Source of the DNA: Nautilus pompilius
Lineage: Eukaryota; Mollusca; Cephalopoda; Nautilida; Nautilidae
NCBI GenBank assembly: GCA_018389105.1
Contig: JACATO010002730.1
Coordinates: forward strand, 1,284,501 to 1,348,500
Reading direction: 5' to 3'
DNA: 64,000 bases
Positions 1 to 12,660 of the stretch are shown here, piece after piece. A program made the position numbers and the translations under genes. The notes beneath the pieces are model-generated. The model saw only the letters and a list, made by a program, of their open reading frames with translations. It ran no database searches and was not told where the DNA came from. Every line of letters starts with the position of its first letter. Position 1 is the stretch's first letter.

Positions 1-1330
1 GCATCTATAGAATTCTACCAGCTCTGATATTTCATGAAACTTGCTATTATGGCCTGAGCTAAAGTTGTTGTTAGATAACATGGATTATTATTTTCACAGG
101 TGTTCTTTATTCTGTCCGGGTACCATACCAGATCTCTCTCTCTCTCTCTCTGTGTGAATAAATTATTGTTTTTATTTGTTTCTGAAGAGCAATATGAAGT
201 TATTGAGGAAACAAACTTCAAATATTTACTCTTTATGCTAGAGATACGGAATTTTGAGAACATAATGATAATGACAATGATGAAAAATCTAGTTGCGCTT
301 TAAATGTTATTAAACAAAGTATAAACAAACCTTATTGATTAATCGTTTTATCAGATGTAGAATACTAATTGCTCGGATGTACATGCTTGGATATTTTGCT
401 TGGCTCATATCTGTACTTTATCATAAATAAAAATTGGTAGACCGGTCGAAAATGCCTAATAAGATCCTGGTTGCTCCAGTGCACTACATCCATCATCCAG
501 GCTGACCTGTTGCCAAATTTTAGTGCTACTACGGAAGCATGGATATTAGGTACCAGATACTCAGCTGCTAAAATGATTTATTCTCAGAATTCAAAATAGT
601 CATTGTCCACTAACACTGCAACGTAACCCCTAAAGAGAGGAATTTAGCACACAACAATATGATGCATTTTAACAGCAATTTTCCTGTGCTATAAACTTAG
701 TTACTTCCATTTTAAGGGGCAATAAGATATCTGAGCAATTGTTCAGCAGAAATGGGAGAGTATTGAAGAAGCAGCAATAATCTTCGTTCAAAAACAAAAG
801 AAAACTTTTCATCTAAAAAAGCAATACAAATATATTATTGAAAGTAATTGCTTTTATAAGACGTACCGAGAAATTTGTGGATAAAATGCAGAACTGCATA
901 AACAAAACAAAGTAATGAAATATTTTTTTAAAAAAATTTTAAATTACGAACAATAAAAAAGGAACAGAAATATTTATTTTAAGTTTCTTCGATTTAAAAA
1001 AAAAATAAAGTCAAGTTGTATTTTTGGAGCCTCTTAAAACAGATTTATAGTGCGTGGACAATAAATTCACAATTTTTTTTCCAGAGACTGATTCAATGTT
1101 TTCAAATCGAAGGTGTTTATACATACATTTTTTATACAATACATCAGTTGATTTATTTCAATTTTTGGCTCCTAAAATTAACAGTTTTCTTTCTTTCTCG
1201 CACTACAATGGAAAACATTTCACCATTCCACATCATCAGTTCCCCCACTTCTTTATTATTCTTACTATCCTGGCGTTTGGTTTTGACTAAATTGACATCA
1301 GTATTGATGGCAAGTATTTTATCATTGTGA
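1..1330. other. AT-rich non-coding DNA
   Basis: No supported gene. Two overlapping open frames on the plus strand around 1016-1330 are composed of AT-rich codons without any recognisable domain and are of a length expected by chance at this composition. The only distinct element is a short CT/TG microsatellite near the start. Confidence 0.6.
133..156. repeat. (TC)n(TG)n microsatellite
   Basis: Nine TC dinucleotides run directly into three TG dinucleotides, a compound pyrimidine/alternating repeat. Confidence 0.9.
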
Positions 1331-1339
1331 ATTATTTAT

Positions 1340-1620
1340 TCACTTTGATCGCGTGGGATCCTAAGTGTTGACAAAGCGTGACAAATGGCGGCAGAAAATC
1401 GATGCCTTTCCCGTTTCTCCTTCTAAGCCAGTTCGGACGAAGTATTAAAATAAACGCAAGCCTCCCGTCTCTCTCCCGGTTAAGTTCTGTCACAGGGATA
1501 TCTGCTAATACTGTCCAGATGGCGCGTACTCCGCTAGCAGTCAATCTCTGTAGTCTGTGCTGTCAACCTTAGTTTAATTTCTTCCATCACGGAAGCAACC
1601 GACCGAAATGAAAGGATAGA
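1340..1620. other. CpG-richer unique block
   Basis: This stretch stands out from its AT-rich surroundings by frequent CpG and mixed composition (for example around 1500-1545, with GGCGCG and CCGC). An open frame crosses it on each strand, but neither shows a domain. It could be a regulatory element, an untranslated exon or an old repeat. The sequence alone does not decide. Confidence 0.25.
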
Positions 1621-3480
1621 AGATAACAGAAAGATATACGCTCATTTATGTTTTAATTGATGCGAAGTCATAAGCGTCATCGATATTTGTCGAATCAGTC
1701 TGGATTTAGGTTTTCAACCGGATCAAAACTTTTCCTTTTGGTGAAAGAGATCATTCTGCTTTCCCGTAGTACGTCTTTTTTTGCATTTTCGCTTTCAACA
1801 CATTATTATAACTGCACAATGATGGAGATGAAGCATGATATTTGATTTGAAGACGTCCCAGTTTCCGTTTGATAACATTTCATTGTGACGAAAGCAGAAT
1901 CCACAAAAAGTCGTTTCCCTAACGGTTATCTTTCACTGCACCAAAAAAACAATAGCACAAGCTGGGAGCCTGTCGTTAAAAATCAAGCAATAACTAATTT
2001 ACTGTTTCTGAACGTTTAAAATATTGTTCACTTTTTGTTATCGGGTGCACTTTAAGAAAAACTGCGTATTGTATTTTTTTTGTCGCGTGTGTATAATTAC
2101 ACTATTGAAACCCTTTATAGATATCTATAGTTATTTAACTTAACTTTGCATAAAATCTTATTGAGAAATTTACAAAAAAATGTTTATGGATGACTTAAGA
2201 TTCAGATCAAGTACGTTATTATTTAAACAATTTGCATGTGTTAGTTATAGTTCAGGTGCTGTATGCTAATGCTATGGACGATTAGACTTCAATTTACTGG
2301 ACGGAAGGTCGTCCTTACTTGTTTCTTAATTACTGCATTAACTAAAGAAAAAGAGACACATCATATTACATGACATGCATTATCTTTCATAAATAAATTC
2401 ATTGCAAAGATGCACTTTTGTATTTTTATTAGTCATTAAAGAGCAAGTAAAGGTTACGGTTAATTTTGGTGCATTGTAAACAGATGTAGTAGAGAAAACG
2501 ATACTGACATGGCTATCAATTTTTAGTGTAAGAATAACAGGATTTTTAACATTGATACTCATATTGATGATCGATACGATAAAAAAAATTCCGCAACTTC
2601 AATTAGCTTCGAACAAGAAGTATTTGCCAATTTTTAATATATCCCATTATTTTAATGCGTATTTTGTGCAAAAAAATCACGTGATTGTGCCTCACTTTCT
2701 GCAAGTGAAATTTTTTTTCTTTTATCCAAACACAAGAGATTTTTTTTAAAAATTATTTTGTTGGTAAAAGCTATGTCGTCTCTTGAGAGCATATTGTAGC
2801 TTCTCATTCAATTTTAAGAATTATTATAGTTAAGAAAAATAGTAAATATTTTCCCAATGTCAAAGAACAAATCTCTTTATTACAGTAACTTGGTTAAATA
2901 AAGAATAAAGTCCTTCCTTGCATGATATTTATTGTTATATAAGATAAAGATAGAATTCATATATTAAGCCTAATATGCTTGTTAATTTTCAAGCGATTAT
3001 GACTGTTCTTTTCAAAATGAAATTAAATCTGTATTTAAAGATAATTACGTAATTAATAAATAAAAGAAATTTAGCTCTTCATACCATTAAGTAAGTCACA
3101 AATATCCGTGTAAATTCATCCTCTTTTCTCTTTTCTGTTTTTCTGTCACCTGTTTTTTTGAAAATCATGGCCATTTAACCGTGATAAGTGGTAAACAGTT
3201 TCCTTAACAGGCAGACACCGTGTGTATGAAGTAAAAAATCTGTCGCTGTCTCTAGCATTCAGAAAATCAGATTAATTTTAAATGCTATGAGAGATAGGAT
3301 TGGCTTCTAGACCTGAAGCTCTATGCCACATATACATATGAGCCAAATCCTCTGAGGATGTTCCCAGTGCCTTGCTTTTATCTCAGTCCCTTTCCTTTAT
3401 CTTAGAAAACAAGTGTAACCAAAGATGTGTGTGTGTGTGTGTGTTTCCTAAAATCGTTTTAAACCATTTACTTAGTTAAA
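1621..3480. other. AT-rich non-coding DNA
   Basis: I see no gene. The stretch contains homopolymer runs and a (TG)n tract at 3426-3444. Confidence 0.55.
3426..3444. repeat. (TG)n microsatellite
   Basis: Nine and a half uninterrupted TG units. Confidence 0.9.
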
Positions 3481-3484
3481 CGTA

Positions 3485-3830
3485 ACTTCGAAGGCGTAAC
3501 GCGCAGGTATACCGTGGACGAAGGCACTTATTTTACGTCGGGACCCGACTCGGTTTGAAAATCTCCAGCAGCATTATTTTCTTTTCGCTCTTTATCAGTG
3601 GATATACGTGGGCTTCTTCCCGCAGCTAAACATAGGAGTAATAATAGAGATTTTTCCAAGTACTCCTGGCGGTGGTTCTCCAGTTGACTCTTGACTGCCT
3701 TGCACGTCGACCGCTGTTTGAGAGCCCTAAGCCGTGCTAACGTACTCAGTCCTGCACAGCACTTTTCCCTTGAAGCTCACTTCTTGAGATATCCTCGAGA
3801 CCTCGCTCTGAGGGAAGTAGTCCGAAAATA
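3485..3830. other. CpG-dense island, possible promoter or untranslated exon
   Basis: About two dozen CpG dinucleotides fall in 350 bp, against very few in the flanking kilobases. No long reading frame is present. Splice-donor-like strings occur on both strands (CAG|GTATAC at about 3508 on plus; a GTGAGC reading on minus at about 3775), but none is tied to a reading frame. A cryptic or distal promoter, a non-coding first exon or a degraded GC-rich repeat are all possible. Confidence 0.25.
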
Positions 3831-4541
3831 AACGTTAACTTGTAAATTCTTTCCTATTTTTTCTGTTCAATGAATCAATACTTTGGCTCTTTTTACTTCT
3901 ATATTTGCAGCATATTATGGATTTTCAAGTAAAACAATGTTTTTAAAGAAATTCATAGAAAAAATATACATTTAGCATGAATTATAACACATTTTGGGTA
4001 ATGAACCTTAGCTACATTGTTTATTTCTGATGTAATGTATTGCTATTCTTTGTTTTTTTGCATAAGAACCCATCTCTCCGCTAAGCATTATCTTTCTATT
4101 TATTTCTTAAGAAATAGAGCAAATATGACAATATTAAAATCATTAAAACAGAGTGAAATCTTCAGCAAGCATAACACTTTTGTTGCTCTATTTAAAGAAA
4201 CAGTATATAATCAGAAAGTCCTGAAATCTCCGCAAATATTTTCTTCCAAAATTCGAATGCGTATAAAGGATTTATCCGAAAGATTATTAATCTTTTACTG
4301 TTCTGTAACTCAGTAGACGACCTAGCTGCAAATTTAATTTATGGTACCTCAAAATTTATAAGAAAGGTTTATGAAAAATTTTTTTAACAGTTTCGGTTGT
4401 AATAATATATGTTATAAATATTTAATATTGTGTTTTGCTACAAAACTCACTGCAATATCTGTAACTGATTTAGTACTTTTTGTCACAAGTAGAATTATAT
4501 TTTGTGTATGTGTTATTTCAGTATCTAAAGATACTGCAATC

Positions 4542-4616
4542 AGATAACGCTGGGATTCGAACCAGGAATCTCCGGTTAATAATCTATTATAATCTCCATT
4601 GGCTGTTTCCAGTATC
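4542..4616 (-). pseudogene. tRNA-like relic (tRNA pseudogene or SINE head)
   Basis: Read on the minus strand this is about 75 nt with tRNA proportions. The 5' seven bases GATACTG can pair with the 3' seven bases CGTTATC at six of seven positions, counting one G-U. A B-box-like GGTTCGAATCC sits where the T arm should be. A D-loop-like AATGG and an Asn-like stretch ATTAACCGG occupy the expected places. The D and anticodon stems pair poorly, so a functional tRNA is unlikely. Both ends fall inside near-palindromic 18-mers (4519-4536 and 4610-4627) related to CAGTATCTTAAGATACTG. A tRNA-derived SINE head is an alternative. Confidence 0.4.
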
Positions 4617-6944
4617 TTAAGGTATTGAAAACACAGGTATACAATCTATTTAGTATTTAATATTTAAAAAAAATTTAATCTGTTTCCCATGTTAATATTT
4701 TCTAATTTTTATTTGGGTATTGTTATATTTATATATAAATCTGTTGCTTCGTAGAATCATGAACATAAAATATTTAACTGAAAATGAATCTTTGTGAATC
4801 GGAAAAAGTTATTTGTTTAGTATTTTTTTGATTTTTGTTAAGATATCGCCATTTTTGTAACAAATACTTTTGAATGGTGTCACGCAGCCTTTCCATGTGC
4901 ATGTTATTAGAGTCAGCGGTATATATCGATTTTCTAAAACTACCACTTTATAAGGTTAGTATTTTATTCTTTCTCTTTGAGATAAGAGTTTATTTATTTA
5001 ATAGTATGCAAGTGATTTATTTTTATTAATTATATTTTTTGTAAGATTTAGTGTATAAACAAGTAAACATTCACGATGATAAAATCGGTCCAAAAATTAT
5101 GTTAAATTTCGTGTCTTTGCAGAAGGAAATCCTTGCCATAGCTTAAATTTATACAATAAAACGTATAATAATAACATATTATTTAATGAATGTTGCTCTT
5201 TAGAATAATTTACTCGGTATACTAAAAAGTATATATTTCTCCATTAAATCAATTAAGAGAGATTCATAAGAAAAGAGCTGGTCTCTACAAGTAATGCAAT
5301 CTTAGACTTTCATTTCTTAATTTTGTTGTTAAGAAAATATAATTATACTCTAATATCAGTCATTAACCTGAACAAGCGAATGTTTTTACGTCTCAGTTAA
5401 AAGTAATGGGTGTTCTTTTGTCAGTACTAAAGAAAGAAAGACTTCTGCTGTGCCTTTCACAAAGATAGCAAGGATGAGGCCAACCGCGCAACATATAAGT
5501 CTGTAAATTTATTTTGACAAAATATCTGCAAACTTTCGTTCTTTCGAAGATCTTGTGAGACCAAATATTACAAATGTAGTATCGGCTGCAGAAAAGTTAA
5601 AAAAAAACGTTATTAAAGGAGATTCATTTTGCTCTAGACGATTCAGTCTTAATTCCTCCAAAATCTCCTTTGGTACATAACTTAAAATTACAATAATTTT
5701 TGTGTTGAAATTCGATTTTATAATTTTTAATGTTTATTTTATTTATTTAATCATTTATCTATTTATTTATTTGTTACTTGTCCTCTTGACCAAAGACATT
5801 CATCTCTCATTTGAACCCAGACAGTGGCAACGCTTTATGATATTTTTTAAAAATATAATTCCACAAAATAAATATTATTTTCATTAAAATGTAATATCTT
5901 GTAAATTTAAGTTTCTGATAGTGCGTATGTGAATCTCCATTGTTCTGTAAAATATTTAGTTGTTACCGAAATAAATACACTTTTACATATTTATCATTGC
6001 TTTGTTTTATTTCGAGAAAAATTGCTGCACTGTTTGCGATCGATACGATAGTTGTACAATTGTGGAAGACACCTCATCTCTGAATGGACAAATTGAAAAT
6101 TACTGTCACCCTTTGCCAGAATGTTTCTGCATAAATCAATTTAAAATTATATGACACACTGACATAGTTAAACTGATGACTACGACTCCTGTATTCGAAG
6201 ACAAACAGGCTGTTTTAAGTTCTGAATGTTATTCTTTAAACTAAATAATTAAGATAACTATATATTGCCAAACTTACTAAATGCATGATCTATAGTTGTA
6301 TTACTTTAATTAGATACGTAAAATAAAAGTTAATTTCAAATTAATATTATTATTATTTTGACTTTATTTGGCTAATGAATTATTGTGTAAAGATAATAAA
6401 ATATGTAGAATAACAGTATTAAAACAGAAATTAATTTATAAATAAACATAGATAAATAAATGTCCGATATTATCTTCTAAAATAGGTTAACAATAAGCAA
6501 AACTTGAATTATACATACCGAAAGATGTAGTATGACTTTATCATAATAAATCACATGACATCGTTCATTGAAGCACTTTCAATCAAATTTTAAAATAATT
6601 AATGTTTCAACCAGTTTTACATTTTTAGCATTATTATTTTTTGGTTCACTTCTTTTATTCTCAAAAGCTGTTTTTTTTCCAGTCGGTTTTCTTTTTTATA
6701 GCAACTTGAAACAACTTTATAGATTATTATTCTTTCATGCCTCAATGGTTAGAATGCATAAAGTGTAGAATTTTATCCTTTTATATAAAATTGTCGTAGA
6801 GCAAAATTATTTGTAGAAAGCAGAATTATTTTTCTAAGAAAGAAATTGTTGTATAAAATGTTCAGACTTTTTATGTTACACAGTTAAAGCTATTGCAAAA
6901 TATTTCTACATCTCTGTCGTAACAAAACAATTTTCGGTAGTTTT

Positions 6945-6965
6945 GGGTAAGGGTTAGGGGTTAGG
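6945..6965 (+). repeat. Short interstitial telomere-like tract
   Basis: About three and a half degenerate TTAGGG units (GGGTAAGGGTTAGGGGTTAGG) lie in AT-rich DNA. The tract is too short to exclude chance. Confidence 0.35.
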
Positions 6966-7808
6966 CAGTTAAAGTATACCTGTTAAAAAAGATTTTATCT
7001 AATATAAAATTTAATATATTTGAAGCTTTATTTAAAACAATTATCATGAATTTAACTTAAAATGCAATAAAAATAAATACATTCTCAACAAACAAAATTA
7101 ATAATTCAAATGTTTTTTCAGTTAATAATTAAAATTAAAATGTAACTCGGATAAATTTCAAATTGTTTTAGCCTTTTCTTTTTTGTATTCAGTAGTAAAT
7201 AGTTCTAAAACTAACGTAAGAGACAGCATAAATGTTACTTCATTACATATGCATCGGTACTGATTTATTACTGCGAAACTGCAGTTGTTATCATTTGTGG
7301 TTTAGAAAAAAGGAAAATTAACAGTTCTTGCAAGTAAATATTATACTGTATTTTGTTTGAATATGGATACATAGACCATGTTTTATTACAAGAATCGTAA
7401 TGAAAATGAATTATAAGTAATTACAGGAAAACCAATATTCGAATTAGCCTCTGATTGTATTCTCACATTATCATGAAGTCTCTACTAATTGACATCCATA
7501 GAATCTTTATGACTCCACAGCCGATAGCACAGCGGCAATTTCATTGAACAGTGTGTTTGAAACAAAGAATTATTCACAGCAAAGGATGTACGGTCAAAAT
7601 AGGTATGATCGACTGCAGTTTGCGCATGATGAGTCTACCATCACATAGACTTCAGTCAGGTGTCGGGTCCGAATCTGCAACGAACAGTCAACACTATATC
7701 TTTGGGGTTTGTTTTGGAATTTCAACATTTGTTTTATTTGTGGATAAATTACTGTAATTAATTTTATGTTACTGCTTCCAGTTCAACTTTGTATGTATGT
7801 CAGAATTT

Positions 7809-7810
<2 letters not shown>

Positions 7811-7883
<73 letters not shown>
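7811..7883. repeat. (AAT)n microsatellite
   Basis: A 73-bp AAT array with one missing base at about 7844. Confidence 0.95.
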
Positions 7884-7885
<2 letters not shown>

Positions 7886-10800
7886 CATTCATCAATTAAG
7901 CAGAAGGATATCTTGATGTAAATTATCTTGTGATAAAAGTAACAAAAATATTTTCTAACAGCAATACGGCTAATAAACACATGCACTAATATATATATAT
8001 AGATTTATGTATGAAATAGAACATATTTTATCTTTTTCAAAACTATGACCGTCAGTATATATTACTTTCCAATGACTTAAATATGATGCAAAATTTGTTT
8101 AAAGATAAATTTCTAGCCTTCTATATTTTTCATCTTAAATTATTTTGCTTTTCTTTTTTCAATCAGTTATTAAATGATAAAATTTTCTTCTGTCTAGCTG
8201 TCAGCTCGACAGCTTATCATTTACTTCCTGTTTAATATTGGTTTACAGCAGAAGAAATTGCATTGTTATATTTACATATTCAGTAATACGGATATTCAAT
8301 AATAAACAAATTTCGATTATAATCTGTCAGTTACAGAATTGGAGATTCACTTCATATGGATGTTTGCGATTTTGAAATCCAGAGAAGATTAGTTTAGCGT
8401 GCGGTCTAGCTGAACGACCATATCTCCATGACAAAAAATGGCAAGTGTCGTCTTCGTATATTGCATTAGATTAGACACCTTAACATTGCAAAATTCACTT
8501 TTTGAGAGGGAATTTAATTAAGTAAAATGTATTATTATTTATTAAATAAATGAAAAACAAAAAGCACAGACATATGCCTAAAAAACAAAGGTATGGAACA
8601 TTAAAGTTATCAGCCATGTCAATATAAAATAATAGAAATCTAAACAAAAAAAGTTAAAAAACTGGTAACTGAAATATCTGCTAAGTATCACAGATTACTT
8701 CATAGATTAAAATTTTTGACATCTGTTAAAGCGGTAGTAAGTTTGACTATCTCCTTAAACTAGGTATACGTTTTTATAATAAAATTCACCTGCATACAGT
8801 ATAATAATAAAACAGAAAAAAATGGTTCTCTAAAATTAAAATCTAAAATTAAAGCTTATTTTTATCAGGCATCATGTAGAAATGAAGGGAGATAACTTAT
8901 AGATTTTTTGTGTCGCTTTTAATAGACGCCATGATTTTTTTACTTAATGTTTTTATTTCTCCGTTATCAGTTAATTTTCTTTTTTATATGAATTCAGAGG
9001 ACTGGAAAATGAATATAATGACTTGGCGAGGAGTGGAAGAAAGTGGTCGACACCCATGAATCAACTTCCCCGAGAGCTTTAATCAAAGTCGTGCCACGAT
9101 TTCATGACTCAGTAGACGAGAGACTCGTCTTGGAATTATCAAATAATGTTTGAGTGTCTCTTTAGGAAAGTTTAGCTCAGGATGTTTAAAAGGATTTTGG
9201 ACGTGACCGATCTATGGCATCAATAGATTATGTAGGTAGCAAGAGATTCATGGAAGAACGAAAATTTAATCATGATTTTCTATTGTAAGTATTTACGATT
9301 GGCACGAACACCCACTCATTTCTCTGTTTTTCGCACAGAAATACGTTTTGAATGTAAGTATTAAAAATTGGTGGTGGCTGACACGTTTGTTAAATTACTT
9401 GTTTGCATTTCTGACCTCAAATAATAAACTACTTACCTTACCGACGAAGAAAGTATTATGTTGGTAAACAGGATAAGAGCCATTCGATTTTAAGTGCTGC
9501 TCTCAATGGTGTTGTTCTCAATGTCCTGCACACATGTGTACAATCCTGGTAAAATAATGAAATTCACCTTCTAGGACAGCACTTTTCACTTCGGAAGAGA
9601 AAAACCCTTACTATATTTTTTTCATTTTCAGATGGACTATGAAACCAGTGTGCAGAAAATGCCCATGTGAGAGAGATTAAAAAACAATAAGAGAATACAC
9701 CAAAATCGAGCCTTCAACTTTTTTGAGGGGTGTGGTGCAATTGTTGGGGTATGTGTGTGAAGTTGCAAGTGTGTGTTGGGAGCAGCAATTCATCGACCAC
9801 TGGACAACCGCGCCGATCCACCAAGTTGTTATTTGTGTTCCACTTAGAAAAATAATAATCACAGTAGAAGTTAGTCTATAGCATAGAACTTCAAGATAAA
9901 TGTGAAGGTCGAGCATTTAGTATCTGATCAGGATGCCGTAGATGTTAGAAGTATGGACAAATGAAAAGAAAAGAATGCAAATTTATTCACAATAATTTCC
10001 TCTTATTTCAGATAATAAATAAATGAACAAGCGAAAATATTTTAACATCAATTTAAGATCTATTTTTTTTTCTTGACAATTATCTTGAAATATTTCTTAC
10101 ATGGGAAGAGTGAGAAATAGTTAAATTTCGCCACATACGCTTTTTATACATTAAAAGCCGTAACAAATAAATAAACAATGAAAGAAAAATAGACGGCTTT
10201 GGATCAAATACAGTATGATACAGATTATTACTAATCCTCATTGGTTCTTGTGTTTTTAAGGTAAAGTGATTCTTCAAATAAATTAGTAAACGAACATTAA
10301 AATTTTTATGGTTCTAAGTTATGCTATTATGGTTCATACGAATTTAAAAGGTCACAACTAACTTTTTATTTTTGATATTTTTTAATTCGGATGTGCGGAT
10401 AATAAGATTCCCTTTATCTTATGCAAATAATTATGCGAAAACACAGCTTCAGATTTTCCACGTCATAATGTTCCATGCGCATGCAAAATCACAATGATAA
10501 GAGATGAATTAGGATGAAACCCCTTTCGTATCTTGGCTTAAGAGGGATGTCTTTAAAACAATTATCTTTAGTCTCTCTTGATAACATTTGAGAGAAGTTG
10601 TTTTGCACAGCTAAGGTTAACGCTGTGATTGGCAGACGCATTAGCAAGCTTTGAAAACAAATTTTCCGTACTAACGTCTGGAAATAATTTATTAAGATTT
10701 TTGGAGGAAGAAGGGTTGGAAATTACATACATGGACCTGAATATACTCATGAATTAGGGTGTTTTATTCGTCACTATTGTTATTTAGTTTATTTGGTTGT

Positions 10801-11620
10801 TTTAAAAGTTTATTTTTCATTTTTAAGTTGAACCATAATTGTGTACTCGGAAAAGTAAAGTGGCAGTAAGCCATCGTCAACCGGGCTTGGTTATTGCCCA
10901 TATCAGCGTTTCCTGATAAGACGAACATCCGTTACTCTCATCCATATAAATTTGCTCAATCACATCCATGTACACATGGAAATAAACACGTATACAGACA
11001 AGCACATACGTTATACGCATGAAATAATGTCGCAGGCAGTAATGGTTTTTATTTTTTTTTCAGCAGCTAAATTAAATTTCTCTACAATTATAAACGTTGA
11101 TTTTCCATTTCTTTAAAATAAAGGGAAATCGGAGATAACCAATTTAGTTCAAACTTTTCTTAACCTTAATTAATAAACCGACAGAGGAAGCAGCGATTTT
11201 GGGAATGAATTAGTCTCATTTAAAATTTTTGATGCCTTGTGACGTTTCTAATGCTACTTAATAAACCTCATTCCAAGACAATATTCTTCCGATAAGTCCT
11301 TTACTTTAACGACTAGATCCCGTTTTAATGGCCACTTGATATAAAGAAGGTTAATATTGCTTTATTTATGTTGTCTTGTTAATTTTTTGAGCATAGCTCT
11401 GCAACAATGCCTCAATATGTTACACAGTAACTGAACATCGATGACAAATGTTTATTGCACGATGCAAGCATAAATACGTTTTTGTTTTGAAAGGTAACAA
11501 TCAGGATTTCCTGTTAACTATAATCTGCAGAGTAATATAGATAATAATAGAAACAAAAATCTGAATATAAAATGCCAATGAAACGTGATATAATCTCATC
11601 TTATGTGTACAAATAAACGC
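7884..11620. other. Non-coding DNA, nothing gene-like
   Basis: There are no supported genes. A nested inverted repeat lies at 8171-8223. Small open frames (for example on the minus strand at 9677-9916 and 10080-10277) show no domain and are within chance length. Confidence 0.5.
8171..8223. repeat. Nested inverted repeat
   Basis: Outer arms TAAATGATAA (8171-8180) and TTATCATTTA (8214-8223) are perfect complements. Between them AGCTGTC (8196-8202) pairs with GACAGCT (8208-8214), sharing one base with the outer arm. The structure could fold as an asymmetric hairpin, with about 15 unpaired bases on one side only. Confidence 0.5.
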
Positions 11621-11832
11621 CCATAGCACACTTGTGATTGGTTGCCATTCAAACAGTCAGAAAGTGCTAACCTTCATATATACTGTGGCTTCTGGAGAAG
11701 AAATATCATATGATAAGCGTATAGAATTAAAGCCAAAGACTACAACTTCACGCAGTAGATTGAAGTCTGAATTTATGTCAGGAGTTGTCTGCAAGACTCT
11801 GAGAATGGCTAGGCAAAGCTGATAGTGCTAGC

Positions 11833-11852
11833 AATGTACGCGGTCGTACATT
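11833..11852. repeat. Short perfect inverted repeat
   Basis: AATGTACG and CGTACATT flank a 4-base CGGT centre. Confidence 0.6.
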
Positions 11853-12240
11853 TTGCAACAAAAAAAAATAATGTTTATACCTCAGGGTATATTCTTTATA
11901 TGATAGATGACAAACCAGTAGAAATCTTGCAAATGACCAAGTCGCAAGTACGTATGTTAATGTTTCTTCAATAACATTACGATACAAATTAGTGCGACGC
12001 GGTCCTAATGGATATGTAGTTGCCCGAAAACATTTGCTGAGGAGAGGAAACTAAATGGCAAGGCTGAAATTTGGCATCAGAATTGAGACAGTAATATGGC
12101 CAAATCTGGTAGATGCACTTTATAGTCGATTCCAATTTTATTCCTGTTTGGCATTAATCAGCGGCAGTTTATTCGAAAGCGGGCTGTGAGGCGGTATAAC
12201 TGTTAGTGCACAAGAGATTCAGTGTACATTAAAGCATAGT

Positions 12241-12270
12241 CGTGCAGCAATACAGGTGTATTGCTGCACG
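12241..12270. repeat. Perfect 30-bp palindrome
   Basis: The arm CGTGCAGCAATACA is followed after two bases (GG) by its exact reverse complement TGTATTGCTGCACG. Base 12240 and base 12271 no longer pair, so the boundary is sharp. Confidence 0.9.
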
Positions 12271-12660
12271 TCAGCTAAGGATATTGGATATTTGCATGGA
12301 GTCGAAGGTATACTTACTGATTGCCGACAGGTACAGGTAGTTAGTTTCTCATCCATGGTGACATTCCCTCCAGGAATACCATTCTTCGGGCGAAGATTCA
12401 TTTACCAAAATGATAGTGACAGCCAAAGTTTGGAATGTGAAACGGCTGACGGAACATTTACAAAGAAGTCTTCTCCTGCACAAAGTCCATGACTACTGAG
12501 AATGTCAAACGTCAATCAAACAGCTAGGATCAATTGTAGAAAGCGCTACAAGATATACGGAACGCTATTGCGCAGATATAAATTGATAACCTGTATGGGA
12601 GCATGAAAGCTACGCAACATGTTCCATATAAAGAAACGGTGCTCTCATACTAAATACTAA

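Larger units (their letters stand above)
3841..7810. other. AT-rich non-coding DNA with tRNA-like relic and telomere-like stretch
   Basis: No protein-coding gene is supported. A 99-codon plus-strand frame ending near 4316 has no recognisable domain and a length expected by chance. The tRNA-like relic (4542-4616) and telomere-like bases (6945-6965) are listed separately. Confidence 0.5.
11621..12660. other. Mixed-composition block with two hairpins
   Basis: This kilobase is less AT-rich than its flanks and contains overlapping short open frames on both strands (plus 11634-11822 and 12256-12492; minus 11778-11987 and 12219-12401). None has a domain I recognise. It also holds a perfect 8-bp-arm hairpin at 11833-11852 and a perfect 30-bp palindrome at 12241-12270. 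A decayed mobile element or a non-coding RNA locus are possible, but nothing decides between them. Confidence 0.3.

Noticed and set aside
4017..4316. 99-codon plus-strand frame
   Set aside because: AT-driven composition, no domain, no promoter or splice signals.
7515..7690. Possible SINE with A-box-like and B-box-like strings
   Set aside because: The two strings (about 7519 and 7664) are about 140 bases apart, too far for one tRNA-like promoter, and neither fits the consensus well.
12256..12492. 78-codon plus-strand frame beside the 30-bp palindrome
   Set aside because: No domain, no splice context, and a length within chance; kept only as part of the block description.
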